A stretch of 64,000 nucleotides of DNA from Bryoerythrophyllum caledonicum. Taxonomy: Eukaryota > Streptophyta > Bryopsida > Pottiales > Pottiaceae. This document shows positions 1 through 11,002 of this stretch, piece by piece. The notes under the pieces are model-generated. The model had not been told where the DNA came from. It did no database searches and was given only the letters and a program-made list of their open reading frames with translations. Location: NCBI GenBank assembly GCA_963971425.1, contig OZ020517.1, positions 19,186,904 through 19,250,903 of the forward strand, written 5' to 3'. The first letter of the stretch is position 1. Each line of letters opens with the position of its first letter. The position numbers were made by a program, and so were the translations under genes.

Positions 1-2498
1 CTCTGCATACCTTAGAGCATGCATCGCTCTGTCCTCAGAAGAGGTGATCCAAACCCAAACGGTAGGAGTGTTTAGAGTCGGGACCTTTTTCTGGGACAAC
101 AGTGTCTTCAGAAATGCGGAGAAGTATGGTTCCTCTGCAGAGTCGTCCTTGGACGACCACCCAGGGACCTGACGAAGGTCAAGCAGTCCAAGAGGCCACG
201 GTCTGTCCTCCGGCGGTGGCTCAAAATACTCGCCGAATTTCATTTCTTCACCATCAAAGTCCCGAAGCTTGGATGGACCATCATGGTGAGAGAACTGGCT
301 CTTAACGAAGAGAAACTTCGTGAAGAACGGAAGAACGTTGGGGAACTTCTCCACCAAGTGGGAAGCACGCTTTAACTTCCCCGCATTAGTCAACCGCATG
401 GAGAAGAACTCCTTGTCAGGACGACAAAGGAGCATGTTGTAAGTTGCAGAAGACACGCGATGATTTGCCTTCCACGACTTCCACACAACGTCGTCAACAA
501 ATCCGTCTGAAAGTAAAAACTTCAACGACGGGTCAATTGCGATCAACTCCTGCATGACTATGCGCTTCTTCTTCCGGCGGTCAACCCAGTCCTCGTAATG
601 GAAGCAAGAGCCATGAACCACTGCCGTTCTTCGTAGAGTGACTTTAAGGTACCCATACGCTCGATCGCTGTCTACCAGGTAGGTAAACAAATCTCTCAAG
701 TCGTTATCGGTTAGGTGACCTAACCTCTTGAAGAATTCTCGATGGATCGGTGAAACTCTGCTTCCCTTGGCTTCGTTGTATGGAGCCATGGTGTCAGGGT
801 TTATAATCTCACCCCTGCTGTGCAAGTCAAGGAAATCCTCCCACAATTTGAAGATGTCATCAGGAAGTGAGATAACCTTGATCTCATTTGTGAGGTCTGA
901 TGACTTGCTAACCTGCTTCCCTTCCTTTGTTGGATCAATATTCTGGAAGCGGTTTACAATGAGCTTGGAAAACAACTGCAGTAAAAAAACATGTTTTGTC
1001 AGGTCATTTTTAGACTGAAGAATCACACCACTCTAAAAAAATTGAGTCTTAATATTTTTCATACATCGCATTGGATACCAGTATCCTCGACTCGAGGATA
1101 ATCCTGAGGTGGATCACTTACCAGGTACTTCTCAGTGTCGAATACAGCGCCATTCATCCGAGTTGACCCTTCTTCTTGCTGGTAACTTGGACGTCCGGAG
1201 TTAAGCCAAATTCGACGGCAACTAGCTATCTGATTACCCCAGGTAGGTTGCGCATGGTCGAGGTAGTTGGTGTCATTGTAGAACTTTGAGATTCTTTGCA
1301 ACTTTAAAGGATCTCTTGACCAGACCACGTATGCATCCCATCGCTGCAGGTCCCTCTTTCGAGATACTCCGCAATTTTCATTGTCTTGCAGTCTCTTGGA
1401 TGCCTCAACGCTATGTTGTCCGTTAATGAGCATGAACTTGCCATCCTTGATGGAATCCCATGAGATGGGCACAGCCTGAATCGGCTCACCATGCTCATCA
1501 ATTGGACAGATGCAGATCTTCTGACGTTGATTGACGTCGCCAAGTTGCACGAGGAAATCCATCGTGCTTAACACAATGGCTTCCTCCATCCCCCTGATTA
1601 CGAACTGCGCCTTCGCGACAACGCACTGCTGAATTCGCACTGAATACGATGATTCTAATGGAAAGCAGCCTCTGCATTCCTCCCAGAACAGTCTTTGTGA
1701 TTCCGTGATCTTCTGAAAGTCCACCTGCGGGTCATTTCTGGCTTTCTTTGGGGTCGTGGACCTCGTCATTGTGGATGAAGAGCTACCACCGGCTGTTGAC
1801 TTCCGCTTCTTGTTTGAAGGTTCCCCCGGCGTAGTAGGCGCAGTCGAAGGGCGCCTGGGAGGTGCACGACTTGAGGTACGGGGTGCGGTTGAACCTGACG
1901 GATTTCCCTGGGCAGTTGATTTTCCTCGTGCTTGACGACGTGCACTGGCTTCGACTGGAATTGGTCGAGCCTCAAATGTTGACAGAAGTTGGTGAATCCG
2001 CACTAATCGTCTATTTACTTTTTCAGCATCCACGTTCGTCCAGGGCTCATACTTTTCGAACGCCTCCCTTAGTGACCCCTGTCCGTTTCGCGTGACACTT
2101 TCAAGCAATTCGGAGAAGTCGAACTGACCGAGAGTGGGCCCAACTTTGACAACAATGGAGTGGCAATGTGGCAGATCCACTCCAGCTCCATCAAAAGCCT
2201 GAATTCCAAGAACTATGAAGTCTTGTCGTTGCTGCTCAACAAACGTAACTCTCTCTTTTCTGTTGAGTGGGACATAAGGGATTTCATTGTTCACCTTGAT
2301 GGTTATGTGAACAGACTTCCCAAACTTCGAGAATGACCAGCTTTTTACATTATTCTGGAACTCCCATAGAGTCCCATAGTTTTCAACGACATCGTCAATG
2401 AACGGGGTTGGTGCTAGAGGATTCTCAAATCTCTGAATGAATATCTCGGAACCAGAGTAGTCGTAGGAATCCTCTTTTGGCTCAAGTGAAGATGCCAT
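1..2498 (-). CDS. ParB/sulfiredoxin-like domain protein, two exons seen, 3' part outside window
   Basis: Exon 1 runs from the ATG at 2498 down to 1065. A GT-AG intron (1064-976) follows, then exon 2 from 975 to the window edge with 325 open codons in the same phase. A TTG lies 15 bp upstream in frame, but the ATG directly follows a good 3' splice acceptor (CATCTGCAG), so a 5'UTR intron is likely. An N-terminal region of about 185 residues is followed by a Ser/Thr/Pro-rich basic linker with an NLS-like KKRK. Then comes a ParB-like segment ending in the motif INGQHSVEASK (about residues 358-368), equivalent to the 'DGQHRxxA' signature of the ParB-N/Srx fold. Exon 2 resembles no family I can name. 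DNA or nucleotide binding and a nuclear location are inferences. Palindromes lie at its start and inside exon 1. Domain call is by motif only. Confidence 0.68.
976..1064 (-). other. intron 1 of the ParB-like gene (89 bp)
   Basis: The donor GTATGA follows the codons for Gln-Cys-Asp. The acceptor is a T-rich tract ending in ACTGCAG, after which the reading frame stays open for 325 codons to the edge. Without splicing, the frame stops at a TGA at 1059-1061, inside the proposed intron. Both exon ends are phase 0. Confidence 0.65.
1082..1100. promoter_or_regulatory. 19-bp palindrome inside coding exon 1
   Basis: Exact consensus TATCCTCGACTCGAGGATA. It encodes Tyr-Pro-Arg-Val-Glu-Asp near the end of exon 1 and lies 17 bp upstream of the splice donor on the minus strand. 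It is the only copy of the family inside a coding exon. Confidence 0.8.
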
Positions 2499-2545
2499 CT
2501 GCAGATGACACAATTTTGAACTGATTAGTACAATACTTTTACACG

Positions 2546-3035
2546 TATTCTCGAGTCGAGGATAACTGGTATTTTCTTATCTTCTTTATAATTGACCACG
2601 GTTATGTTTTTTATCCTCGAGTCGAAGATAGCTTTCGTTTTGTTGTTAATAGGTTTCAGACTGTAACTAGGAAAAGCAATTATCACATATCGGTATTTGT
2701 AGGATTAAATTAGATGAGGTAGATTGATACCATGACGATGGTTATCGGTTCATGACTGTCAGCTCGACTGGTTAGAAAGTTTTGAATTACGTAAAGTAAA
2801 CTTGACTTGTGCATGATTTGGGATGTTGGACTTGTTAGGTTGTTATTTAGGACTTTTATAGCAGCAAAATTTTCAAACAGACATTTTATCCTCGACTCGA
2901 GGATAAGCTACGACTCTTGTATGGTTGGATAACTCTTGTCCTGACCTTATCATACTTTCAGTAACGGTATAGTGATGTCAGACTTTATAATTTTGCACAC
3001 TATCGTTAAGGGAGTTTATCCTCGACTCGAGGATA
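2546..3035. promoter_or_regulatory. cluster of four 19-bp palindromes upstream of the ParB-like gene
   Basis: Copies at 2546-2564, 2612-2630, 2887-2905 and 3017-3035. The half-sites TATCCTCG and CGAGGATA are separated by three bases. The last two copies are exact consensus; the first two carry one mismatch each in a half-site. The cluster begins 48 bp upstream of the ATG. Dyad symmetry suggests a homodimeric DNA-binding protein, possibly one of the two neighbouring gene products (inference). Confidence 0.8.
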
Positions 3036-3739
3036 AATTGCGCCTGCGGTATGGTTGTATACTGAAAGACACACTTTAATACCCTTGATTCTTATTATTA
3101 ACAATATTAGATGTTCAGCACTGGCCACTGCAAGTAGATTCATGATAGCTGGATTGCTCACCTGTAAATTACCAACAAGTTTGTGGGTATGATATGCAAC
3201 TCAATGAGTTTCGAATCGCCCTGGAAAGCAAGTTGAAGTGGAGAACATCAGTTTCATGAGCAAAACTTAACACAACCAGACGCACACACACAAATGTACA
3301 CATACGTTGGACCACACAAGCGTAAAACATCACATACATACTCATACTTTCAATAAACAATCTCAAAAGCAGAACTTAGTTGAAGTCGATTACTTACTTG
3401 ATGTGTATAGCGAATATCAATCGACAAGCTCCTCCACAGCACAACGACAGTATATGAAATCGGAGTTGAAATTCCTATCACTCGCAGAATCTAGGTACCC
3501 AGAAGCTTTGCAACACTAGAAGCACAATCTCCTGATTTGGTGAGACCTTCTTCAAAACCCTCGCAACACTCTACGCGATCTGCAAACCCTGAAATCTTGT
3601 ACAAAACTCCTTTCAAATCAAACCCTAAGCTTGTACTTACTAATCACCTTCATTCTTACAATTACAACCGTAATCAGACCTCACAAAACCCTGGCGACAC
3701 TCTTTCACACAGTGCTCAACGCAACCACAATTGACAACG
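3036..3739. other. intergenic, nothing recognised
   Basis: AT-rich sequence with stops in all frames. It probably contains 5'UTR or intron sequence of the minus-strand ParB-like gene, but no exon can be supported. Confidence 0.4.
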
Positions 3740-4030
3740 TATGTGTAGCACGCGCGCTCACACACACGCACTCACAAAGCAGCACTCACAAAGCAGCACT
3801 CACTCTCGCGCACTCACAAACATACACTCTCTCTCACGCACTCACAAACAAACGCTTACCCTAACGCACACACACCAACACACGACACACAATGACACAC
3901 ACAAAAACCTAACACACCACCCTCACACAAAAACGAGCCCTCACGCACCCTCACAGCAAAACTCACCCTCATGCACCCTCATACAGAAACTCACCGCACG
4001 CACCCTCATGCACATACAAGCACTCACAGC
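3740..4030. repeat. CACTCACA-type low-complexity tract
   Basis: Degenerate short tandem repeats built from CACTCACA and CACACA, flowing into a short GC-rich purine stretch (about 4030-4100). It translates only into Thr/His/Ser-rich nonsense and is not coding. It may mark the 5' end or promoter side of the ParB-like gene. Confidence 0.7.
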
Positions 4031-4385
4031 TCGAACGAGGAGGAGGAGTGAGAAAGGCGGCGGCGGTTTTAGGTCAGGTTTGCGCCCATGACCGCGCAAT
4101 AGATATCATCCGTCGATCAACGGTTGCGACGGATGGATGACGAATCACATTAAGTTCAGAAGTTTCTTGGAAATGGTGCGTCGGTTTGTTTAACACTTTG
4201 TAATTTTATTTTATATTTTCACCTTTTATCTTCATTGTCTTGCCTTTCCTTACTACTTTAGTTAACACCTATGGTACCGTATTAAGAGTTTGACACCAAT
4301 TCCCTTCAAACTTATTGGATTCTCTTGCTATAAAAAATGAAGGAGACGAAAACTTTTATTTTTAGTTTTGACCGTAGGATCTCAA

Positions 4386-5220
4386 TTAACCCCTAAAGGA
4401 CCACTACCACTTTCGCTCTAATACCAGTCCAAAACTGGCACTGCCAAAATGAGACATGAAAATCACATTTTAAAGTGAATTTCGGATTTTCAACCGTAAG
4501 ATCTTAAAATAGACTCGTACATGAACAAACCATTGAATTTTGGTTGCAATTCACTGCGCGGATTGATAGATTTAGTGTTTAAAGTCAAAACAATTGTTCA
4601 TTTTCTTTGAGTAGATAAGCAGAGTTTTACTTCATTTTGCATCAAATTTTTGCATTGTACAAGGTCTAAATCTTTTACCATTGTCTTAAGCATGATGTTA
4701 TTTCCCATTACACCTTTTTTTAGAGGTAAAAAGCGGTGTAGTATATTCAAAACAAGTGTGCAAGGAGTGGAGGTTCAAAAATTGCTATTTCACGATTTTT
4801 TATTTTTGTGAACTACGTTTGTATTGAATGATAATCCAAACGGTCAAGATGAAGTTTTCACCACATATTGTTGTTGAAAAAATAAAAAGTGAAAAATATG
4901 TAAACCTTTAGGTTTTATGTAGAAAAGATGAATATTTTTTCCCCCCTTCCCCAACAATGTCTGAAAATGTTTGACTTGGAATAAAATGCCTTTTAACACT
5001 AAAGACAATAATTTTATTTAAACAATTCGAAAGAAGGAAATATTCTTTATTTGTGGGAAAAATCTCAATGTCAATAGAAACTTTTGTCAAAAACTTTCGA
5101 AGTGCCGTGGTCCCCAGTTTTTGCTTTAAGTGATACTAACTTTCAAACCACAAATCCAAAAAATAAAATAATAATATCTCCACGAAGCTCTTATCAGAGG
5201 CAATGTAGAATAAGAATTTT
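4386..5220. mobile_element. TTAA-flanked ~940-bp family, truncated copy
   Basis: Starts TTAACCCCTAAAGGACCA, the terminal motif of a family present several times in the window, and matches the reverse orientation of the copy at 27284-28836. Homology is lost near 5220, where unrelated sequence intervenes. It carries no gene of its own. Confidence 0.6.
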
Positions 5221-5308
5221 CTCCACTGTGTTTACTGCAGCTGCACAATTCGAATTCAGTTGGTGTCAAATTTTTGCAGTACACAACGTCTAAATCCATT
5301 ACCATTTG

Positions 5309-6010
5309 TTAACCTCTAAAGGACCAAAGTCTCCTTCTAGGGGATTTTTTAATTTTTGGGCAGGCTCCTAAAATTCGGAAAAAAATCAATTTTCTCTGAA
5401 ATTTTTATTCTAGATTGCCTTTCATAAGAGCTTCGTGGTCATATTTTTATTTTATTTGTTGGATTTGTGGTTTGAAAGTTTGTACCACTTATAGTTTTTG
5501 AGGGAAATTGTCAAGGAACTTTAGGGGTTTAGCATGATGTTAGTTCCTTATACACCGAATTTTAGATGTAGAAGGGGAGTGTAGCATATTCAAAACAATT
5601 CTGCAAGGACTAGAGGTTTAAATTTGGCAAATCCACGCTTTAATCCTTCAAAACTTAAAATGTTAGAGATTGATAATCCAAATGGTCAAAATGAAGGGTT
5701 ACACCACATATTGATTATTATGAAGAAATTAAAAAGTGAAAACTATAAAGATCTCTAGATTTGATGTTGAAAAGAAGAAGTATTTTTTTATATCTCGCCC
5801 GACAATGAGTGACGATGTCTAAAAATGTTTCCCTTAGTTCTACGCTATTTCTCAATCAAGTCGCAATCATTTTTTTGATACAGAGAAGGAAAATAATAGT
5901 ACTTGCGAGTATTGAAATTCTCACATTCACTAGAGTGTCCTACCAAAGGTTTCTCGAGCATGGGGACGGAATTTATAAAATCTCTCCTCCCATATTCTCC
6001 ACTTTCTAAG
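5309..6010. mobile_element. second TTAA-family fragment, rearranged
   Basis: Begins TTAACCTCTAAAGGACCAAA in the orientation opposite to the fragment at 4386. Near 5515-5530 the sequence CTTTAGGGG is followed directly by inner family sequence in inverted orientation, so this is a mosaic of at least two copies rather than one insertion. Confidence 0.5.
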
Positions 6011-8949
6011 AAGCTCATTGTAAGGACTTAGGCTATTTATTAGCTAAATACAAGGACTGCTATCTCATATTTGTGGCACTGGTTGTCATAACCCCTAGAA
6101 ATCTAAGCGTTTTTGGGACCTCCAAATCTAAAAGTTGCCATTTTCTACCACCTTGTAGAATTTGAGGTAAGGTCAAATATGTTTGAATGTTGGATGTTTA
6201 TCATATTATGTAAAATCATAACTTTCAAAGTTGATGCATATTATTTTATAGCTTAGAATATATAGTCTATCTTATATAAATGGAGACTTGATAATTGTTA
6301 CCCCATATATTTTGCTCATATTATATTTCTCTAAGAAGTAGATAAAGTTGAAATTTCACTTGCAAAATTGCAAAACCTCATAGAATTATTTCAACATTCA
6401 TCTAAATTGTTTTATAGAAGAATGTGTAAAATGATTGAATGTAATAAATTTGTGAATAATCTCAAGTTGTCTAATAAAAATGTGTATTGTATAAAATTTT
6501 CACACTATGAACGTCAAAAGCATGGAGGCGAACGTCCTTCCATTTACTGCATTTCCTAGTATGTTGCTGCAATAATGTTTCTTGCAAAGCTATTCATGGC
6601 TCAATGTCCCAATATATTATTCGATTTTTACCTAATCCTGGTATGAAATGTGATTTTAGAAAGTATAATTCTACATAGAAATCTTACCAGACCAATTAAG
6701 AATTTCATTTGTTGCATGAAACCAAAATCAATAAAAATTCGTTTTTGGCAACATCTTGGAATTAATTGATAATATATTTAAACCTTTATCTCTAAAAGAA
6801 GAAGGTGAAATATATTTAAAATTCATTCATTTTTTATGAAAGTGAAATATCATCTTGGGGTATGCACTAGCAAAAGTTGTAGAAATCACGTGTGATTAAA
6901 AGTACGGTCTAATTTATTCCTTACATTGGATAAATATTGTAACAAAAGCACATATTTATGACATTGCTATTTCATTATGAAACATGGTTATAAGCATGAT
7001 AATAGCAAACTTTGATTCAATACTAAGGATTAATGTAATCAATTGTAAAGAAGAAGAAGAAGAAGAAGAACGTCGGTCTCCAAAGGAGGCCGACGTGCAT
7101 AAAGTGTCTGTTGGTTCCACTACTAAGACCATGCCCATCGGATTGGGAATTAGTGATCCACTATACATATTAAATATCATGGAAAATGGGGCATAGGGAG
7201 TGAATGATAGATTCTTATGAATATTGTTTGTCTACATTTCTAGAGCTTGAGCAGCTACATGTATAGTTTTTATGAATGTTGCATGTGTTAGATGCTTTGC
7301 AAATTTGAAATTTTTATACTCCTAGAATACATGCATCTTTGGTTGCACACTTTTCTAAAGTATTTAAGAGAACAATATGCTTTGATTTCTCCCAAAAACT
7401 CGTGGTTCTTGACTACGAAGACTTTTTAGATTCTTGGAATCTGTTTTTTCAACGCAGATTCATGTTTTTGTAGTGTTTGCAATGTGTGGATTTGTTTTAG
7501 CATTCATTATCTTGGCTTTCTTTTTGTTATATTTCTTCAACTTCTATGGACTTGCACTATTACGTTCAAGTGGTAAGAAGATATACATAAACAATAATAG
7601 TTACTTTTTTTATGACCCAATAAAGAAATGATGAATACCTATGTAGTGCAAAACTTCACTATGATAAACAAACTTTATTTTAAAAAACACAATGCTATGT
7701 TATCTTTTCTAGTAGGTAAATAAATAGTCCTCCAACAAGACCGCAGTACTGCAGGTGTATACAAATTTGAAGGAGGAGTGCCCCCCCTCGAGAATATTAT
7801 TTTTTTGGTCTTGTACATAGAAAGACACAAGTGAAAATGTATTTGTAGTTCTTTCAAAAAAATTATCCGTTTTGTAATTTCCATTTCCATTGACAATTTG
7901 TTTGATGATTGTCACTTTCCAAGAGTGGCTTTTGATTTAGACTTTTATTTTATTTTATTATGTTAGTATAAATTTTTAGATAAAGTTAAATAATTTCAAT
8001 TTTAGTTGAATATTTTTTAAAACGTGTGCTCGAACTAGCCATTAAGTAAATTTTGATTTGATATATTTTTAAATATTTGGCTTTTTGGTTTGTAAAAAAA
8101 ATTGCTATTTATATATTTCCCTTGACTGATTTCAATTTAACAAGATTCAGAAGTCTTCCTTCATTTGGCAAATTCTATCGGAAATATATGTGTGAGACAC
8201 AAGAAGTTATTCCCTTCATTAAAGTTCTTTGCATATTCAAGAGTAATTGAAATAGTGAAAATTGTAATGAATTTAAGTAGTTTCTATCTTGAATGAAAAT
8301 TAGATTTTGTTCAATGTTTAATTCACAAAGAATATTAAAACGATTAAATAAGATAAAATCTTCTGAAATTCTAATTACTTCTTATTCAAATTATTTTAAT
8401 TTACATAAAGTCAATTTTAGAGTTAATTCAATATATTTTTTCCCCTAATTTACCAATTTAAGATATGTTTTTAATCGATATTTATATAATCGTTTTTGTT
8501 TATTTTTAATTATTTTTAATTATGAGAATTGATATATTTGCTTTGTATTTTTCTTTTGGAATTTTTATTTAAATAAGAATATTAAAACGAATTAAAAAGT
8601 TATAATGTTTTAAAATTACAATTTTTTGTTATTTAAATTATTTTAAATTACATGAAGACAATTTTAGAATTCATTTAGTTTCTTTAATACTCTAATTTAG
8701 TAATTTTAAAAGTATTTTCTATCGTTATTTTAATAATCGTTATTTTTTTCCAATTTAAAAAAAATTAATTAAGCAAGAGAAGTTTTTCTTTGCTTTATAT
8801 TTTTGTTTTTTTTTTGGAACACAAATGATAAAGATTGGTAGCTAACTTTATTTTGTTTTATTTGGGTTGGTAGCTTTCTAAATTAGTGTGACCCTGATAC
8901 CGAGAAATGCTCTTCGTCAGCTGAAAAGTAGTGACATCAATAAAGTATA
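6011..8949. other. AT-rich intergenic region
   Basis: About 2.9 kb of strongly AT-rich sequence with no convincing exon on either strand. The short open frames here lack conserved motifs. The only structured item is the GAA run with hairpin at 7051-7095. Confidence 0.5.
7051..7095. repeat. GAA microsatellite followed by an 11-bp-stem hairpin
   Basis: Several AAG/GAA units run directly into CGTCGGTCTCC, a three-base AAA loop, and GGAGGCCGACG (7071-7095). The stem pairs over 11 positions with one T-G wobble. The GC-rich hairpin stands out in AT-rich surroundings. Confidence 0.7.
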
Positions 8950-9461
8950 ATTTTTTTCCCTCCAAAAAATGTTGCCGTTGAAAATTTCCTTTCCCGCCCA
9001 CCTCCGGTTTTCATGCACAGCTCCGCTCATGACTTTCATACTCAGTTCAAGAGTGTCATTTCGTACTCTCTCCTCTCTAAACATATCAGCATCACCTCGG
9101 CTCCCTTGTTCGTGCATGAAGCATCTGCTTCTTCGGAGTAAGATACTGTATTTGTCGATATTGTTGACTTAGGGTTTTATGTAGAAGTGTAATTGTGTGC
9201 GACTGTGTTTCTTGTACGTTTGCTAGATTCATATTCTCCTATAGTATGCCATTGTCACACAGAACATTGATCTGTGGGGCGCTTCTTGTGTGCTCTCCTT
9301 GTTGCGGCCGTAGGCATTATGTTTATTACAGTTGTGTTGTCGGACCTCCGTTTATGGTGTGAAGTGCATAGAGAGTGATCTCCTTACAAAATGTTCCGAA
9401 AATTTCGGGAGCACTGTAGCATTGCGATCCTCCGTGATTATTGTGTGTCTGTTGAAATTGT

Positions 9462-10630
9462 TATCTTCGGGTCGAGGATACCAATATTTCACGTGATTGT
9501 ATTAGAGGGTAACGTAACTATCTAGTTAGTAAAATTTTCATCACATATATCCTCGACTCGAGGATGCAACTTGAGTTAAATCATACTTTTCCACACGTGA
9601 ATAATTATGTCATTACTCATAATTGGAAATAAGATCTTTTTAAAACAGGTAAGTTATCCTCGGGTCGAGGATAACTGAATCCAATTTGTTGCTATTCAGA
9701 AATCAAAAATCTAAAAATTTCAGACACACTCATTCTATTCAGAATAATAATGACTGTTTGTAATTTCCTCAAACATATCTGATTGGTAAATTATTTTAAG
9801 TATATTCTCTTGGTGAGGATATAATTTATTGGATGGAACAGATTCCTACACATATACTTCTGTGAATATCCTCGACTCGAGGATAACTGCATTCATTTTT
9901 TGGATTTACGAATTGCATGACGAAAGTATAATATAGATTTATCTTTACTATGGCTACGCTTGTTTGTCGAATTTGATATAATATTTGTGCAGATAATATT
10001 CATCTATTATCCTCGTGTCGAGGATAATTGGAAGTGTCCTAATTGAGAGAAGTATTATGTCATTGATGAGATATTCCAGACCTTTATGTATAAATTGTGA
10101 TGATTTCAGTCAGCTTGTAACTGTCTAGTAAGAAAATATTTCATCAAGTTTATCCTTGACTCGAGGGTAAAACTTTAGTAAAATCATGCTTTACCACACG
10201 TGATAAATGATGTCTACACTGACGATTAGGTGTCAGACTATTGAGTAAACATGTTAGTTATCCTCGACTCGAAGATATCTCTTCTCAACCAATTACCTTT
10301 CAAAAATCTAAATCCAAAATATCACAGACATTCTCATTAAGTCCAATAGAATGATGATTGTTTTATAATCCTTGAATCAATGAGATTGGAATATTATTTT
10401 TGGATTTTCTCATGCCGAAGGTAACTTTATTGGATGTTTTTAGTTTCCTACCGAAATGCTGTTTTGGTTATCCTCGACTCGAGGATAACTGGATTCAACC
10501 TTCTTATCCAATATTGCATGACAAAGGTTTTGATCAGATTTATCTTGACTTTGGTTTTGCAATGGTATTGTCCATTTTGATCGACTCTGTGTGTACACAT
10601 TATTTACAGATTATCCTCGCGTCGAGGATA
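9462..10630. promoter_or_regulatory. cluster of nine 19-bp palindromes upstream of the DDE-like gene
   Basis: Copies start at 9462, 9548, 9655, 9867, 10008, 10151, 10259, 10469 and 10612. The half-sites TATCCTCG/CGAGGATA are well kept while the three central bases vary (ACT, GGT, TGT, CGT). Centre spacings of 107-212-141 are repeated as 108-210-143 because the block is duplicated. The best-conserved bases include two CpGs per site, only one of which is lost (to TpG, at 10151) among the nine. Confidence 0.85.
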
Positions 10631-10735
10631 GTTTAAAGCGTCGTGATTAAGAAGAGAATAATATCATTGATGAGATATTCTAGGCTTTTCTGTGTCTATT
10701 ATGATGTTTGTAGGGAGCAACATTTTTGCGGAAGT
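9530..10735. repeat. diverged ~603-bp tandem duplication containing eight palindromes
   Basis: Unit 1 (about 9530-10132) and unit 2 (about 10133-10735) align in order: a TTTCATCA-type start, palindrome, CCACACGTGA, palindrome, AAAAATCTAAA, a tract with CAGACA and CTCATT, palindrome, palindrome, ATTGATGAGATATTC. Site-to-site offsets between units are 602-604 bp. The surrounding sequence has drifted with many indels. Confidence 0.75.
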
Positions 10736-11002
10736 TGTGATGACCACAATATTTTATGTGTTATATATATTTTGATTGTTTTTTTGGAGAACAATTATAT
10801 GTCTGTTGTTGTCCTAGAGTTGAGTAGGACATAAATGCCGTTGGAACTCATTTGAAGGTACAATTGAACTAGGGTTATTTTTGAGTCATTGGTAATCGGT
10901 ATTTTGTTCTGTGTATTCCCTTTTTCTTCAAACTGTCTTCTGACATCTTTTCATACAACTGGTTAACCATTCCTTGATCCCTTCGAATGTGATCTTTTGT
11001 AG

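Larger units (their letters stand above)
8950..11002 (+). promoter_or_regulatory. 5' region and probable 5'UTR intron(s) of the 937-codon gene
   Basis: A locally GC-richer stretch at 8950-9420 looks like a promoter or first exon. AT-rich, intron-like sequence follows up to the acceptor CTTTTGTAG immediately before the ATG at 11003. Nine palindromes fall in this interval. Transcript structure is inferred. Confidence 0.4.

Noticed and set aside
2546..3035. Calling the palindromes parS sites
   Set aside because: The sequence differs from bacterial parS, and only a ParB-N-like motif is visible, not the HTH that reads parS. Kept as a hypothesis only.
3307..4091. Overlapping plus-strand ORFs rich in Thr/His/Ser
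   Set aside because: They are translations of CACTCACA-type low-complexity DNA.
9462..10630. Regularly spaced palindromes as a CRISPR array
   Set aside because: Spacing varies (86-212 bp), the repeat is only 19 bp, and the setting is an intron-containing eukaryotic genome. The regularity comes from a 603-bp tandem duplication.
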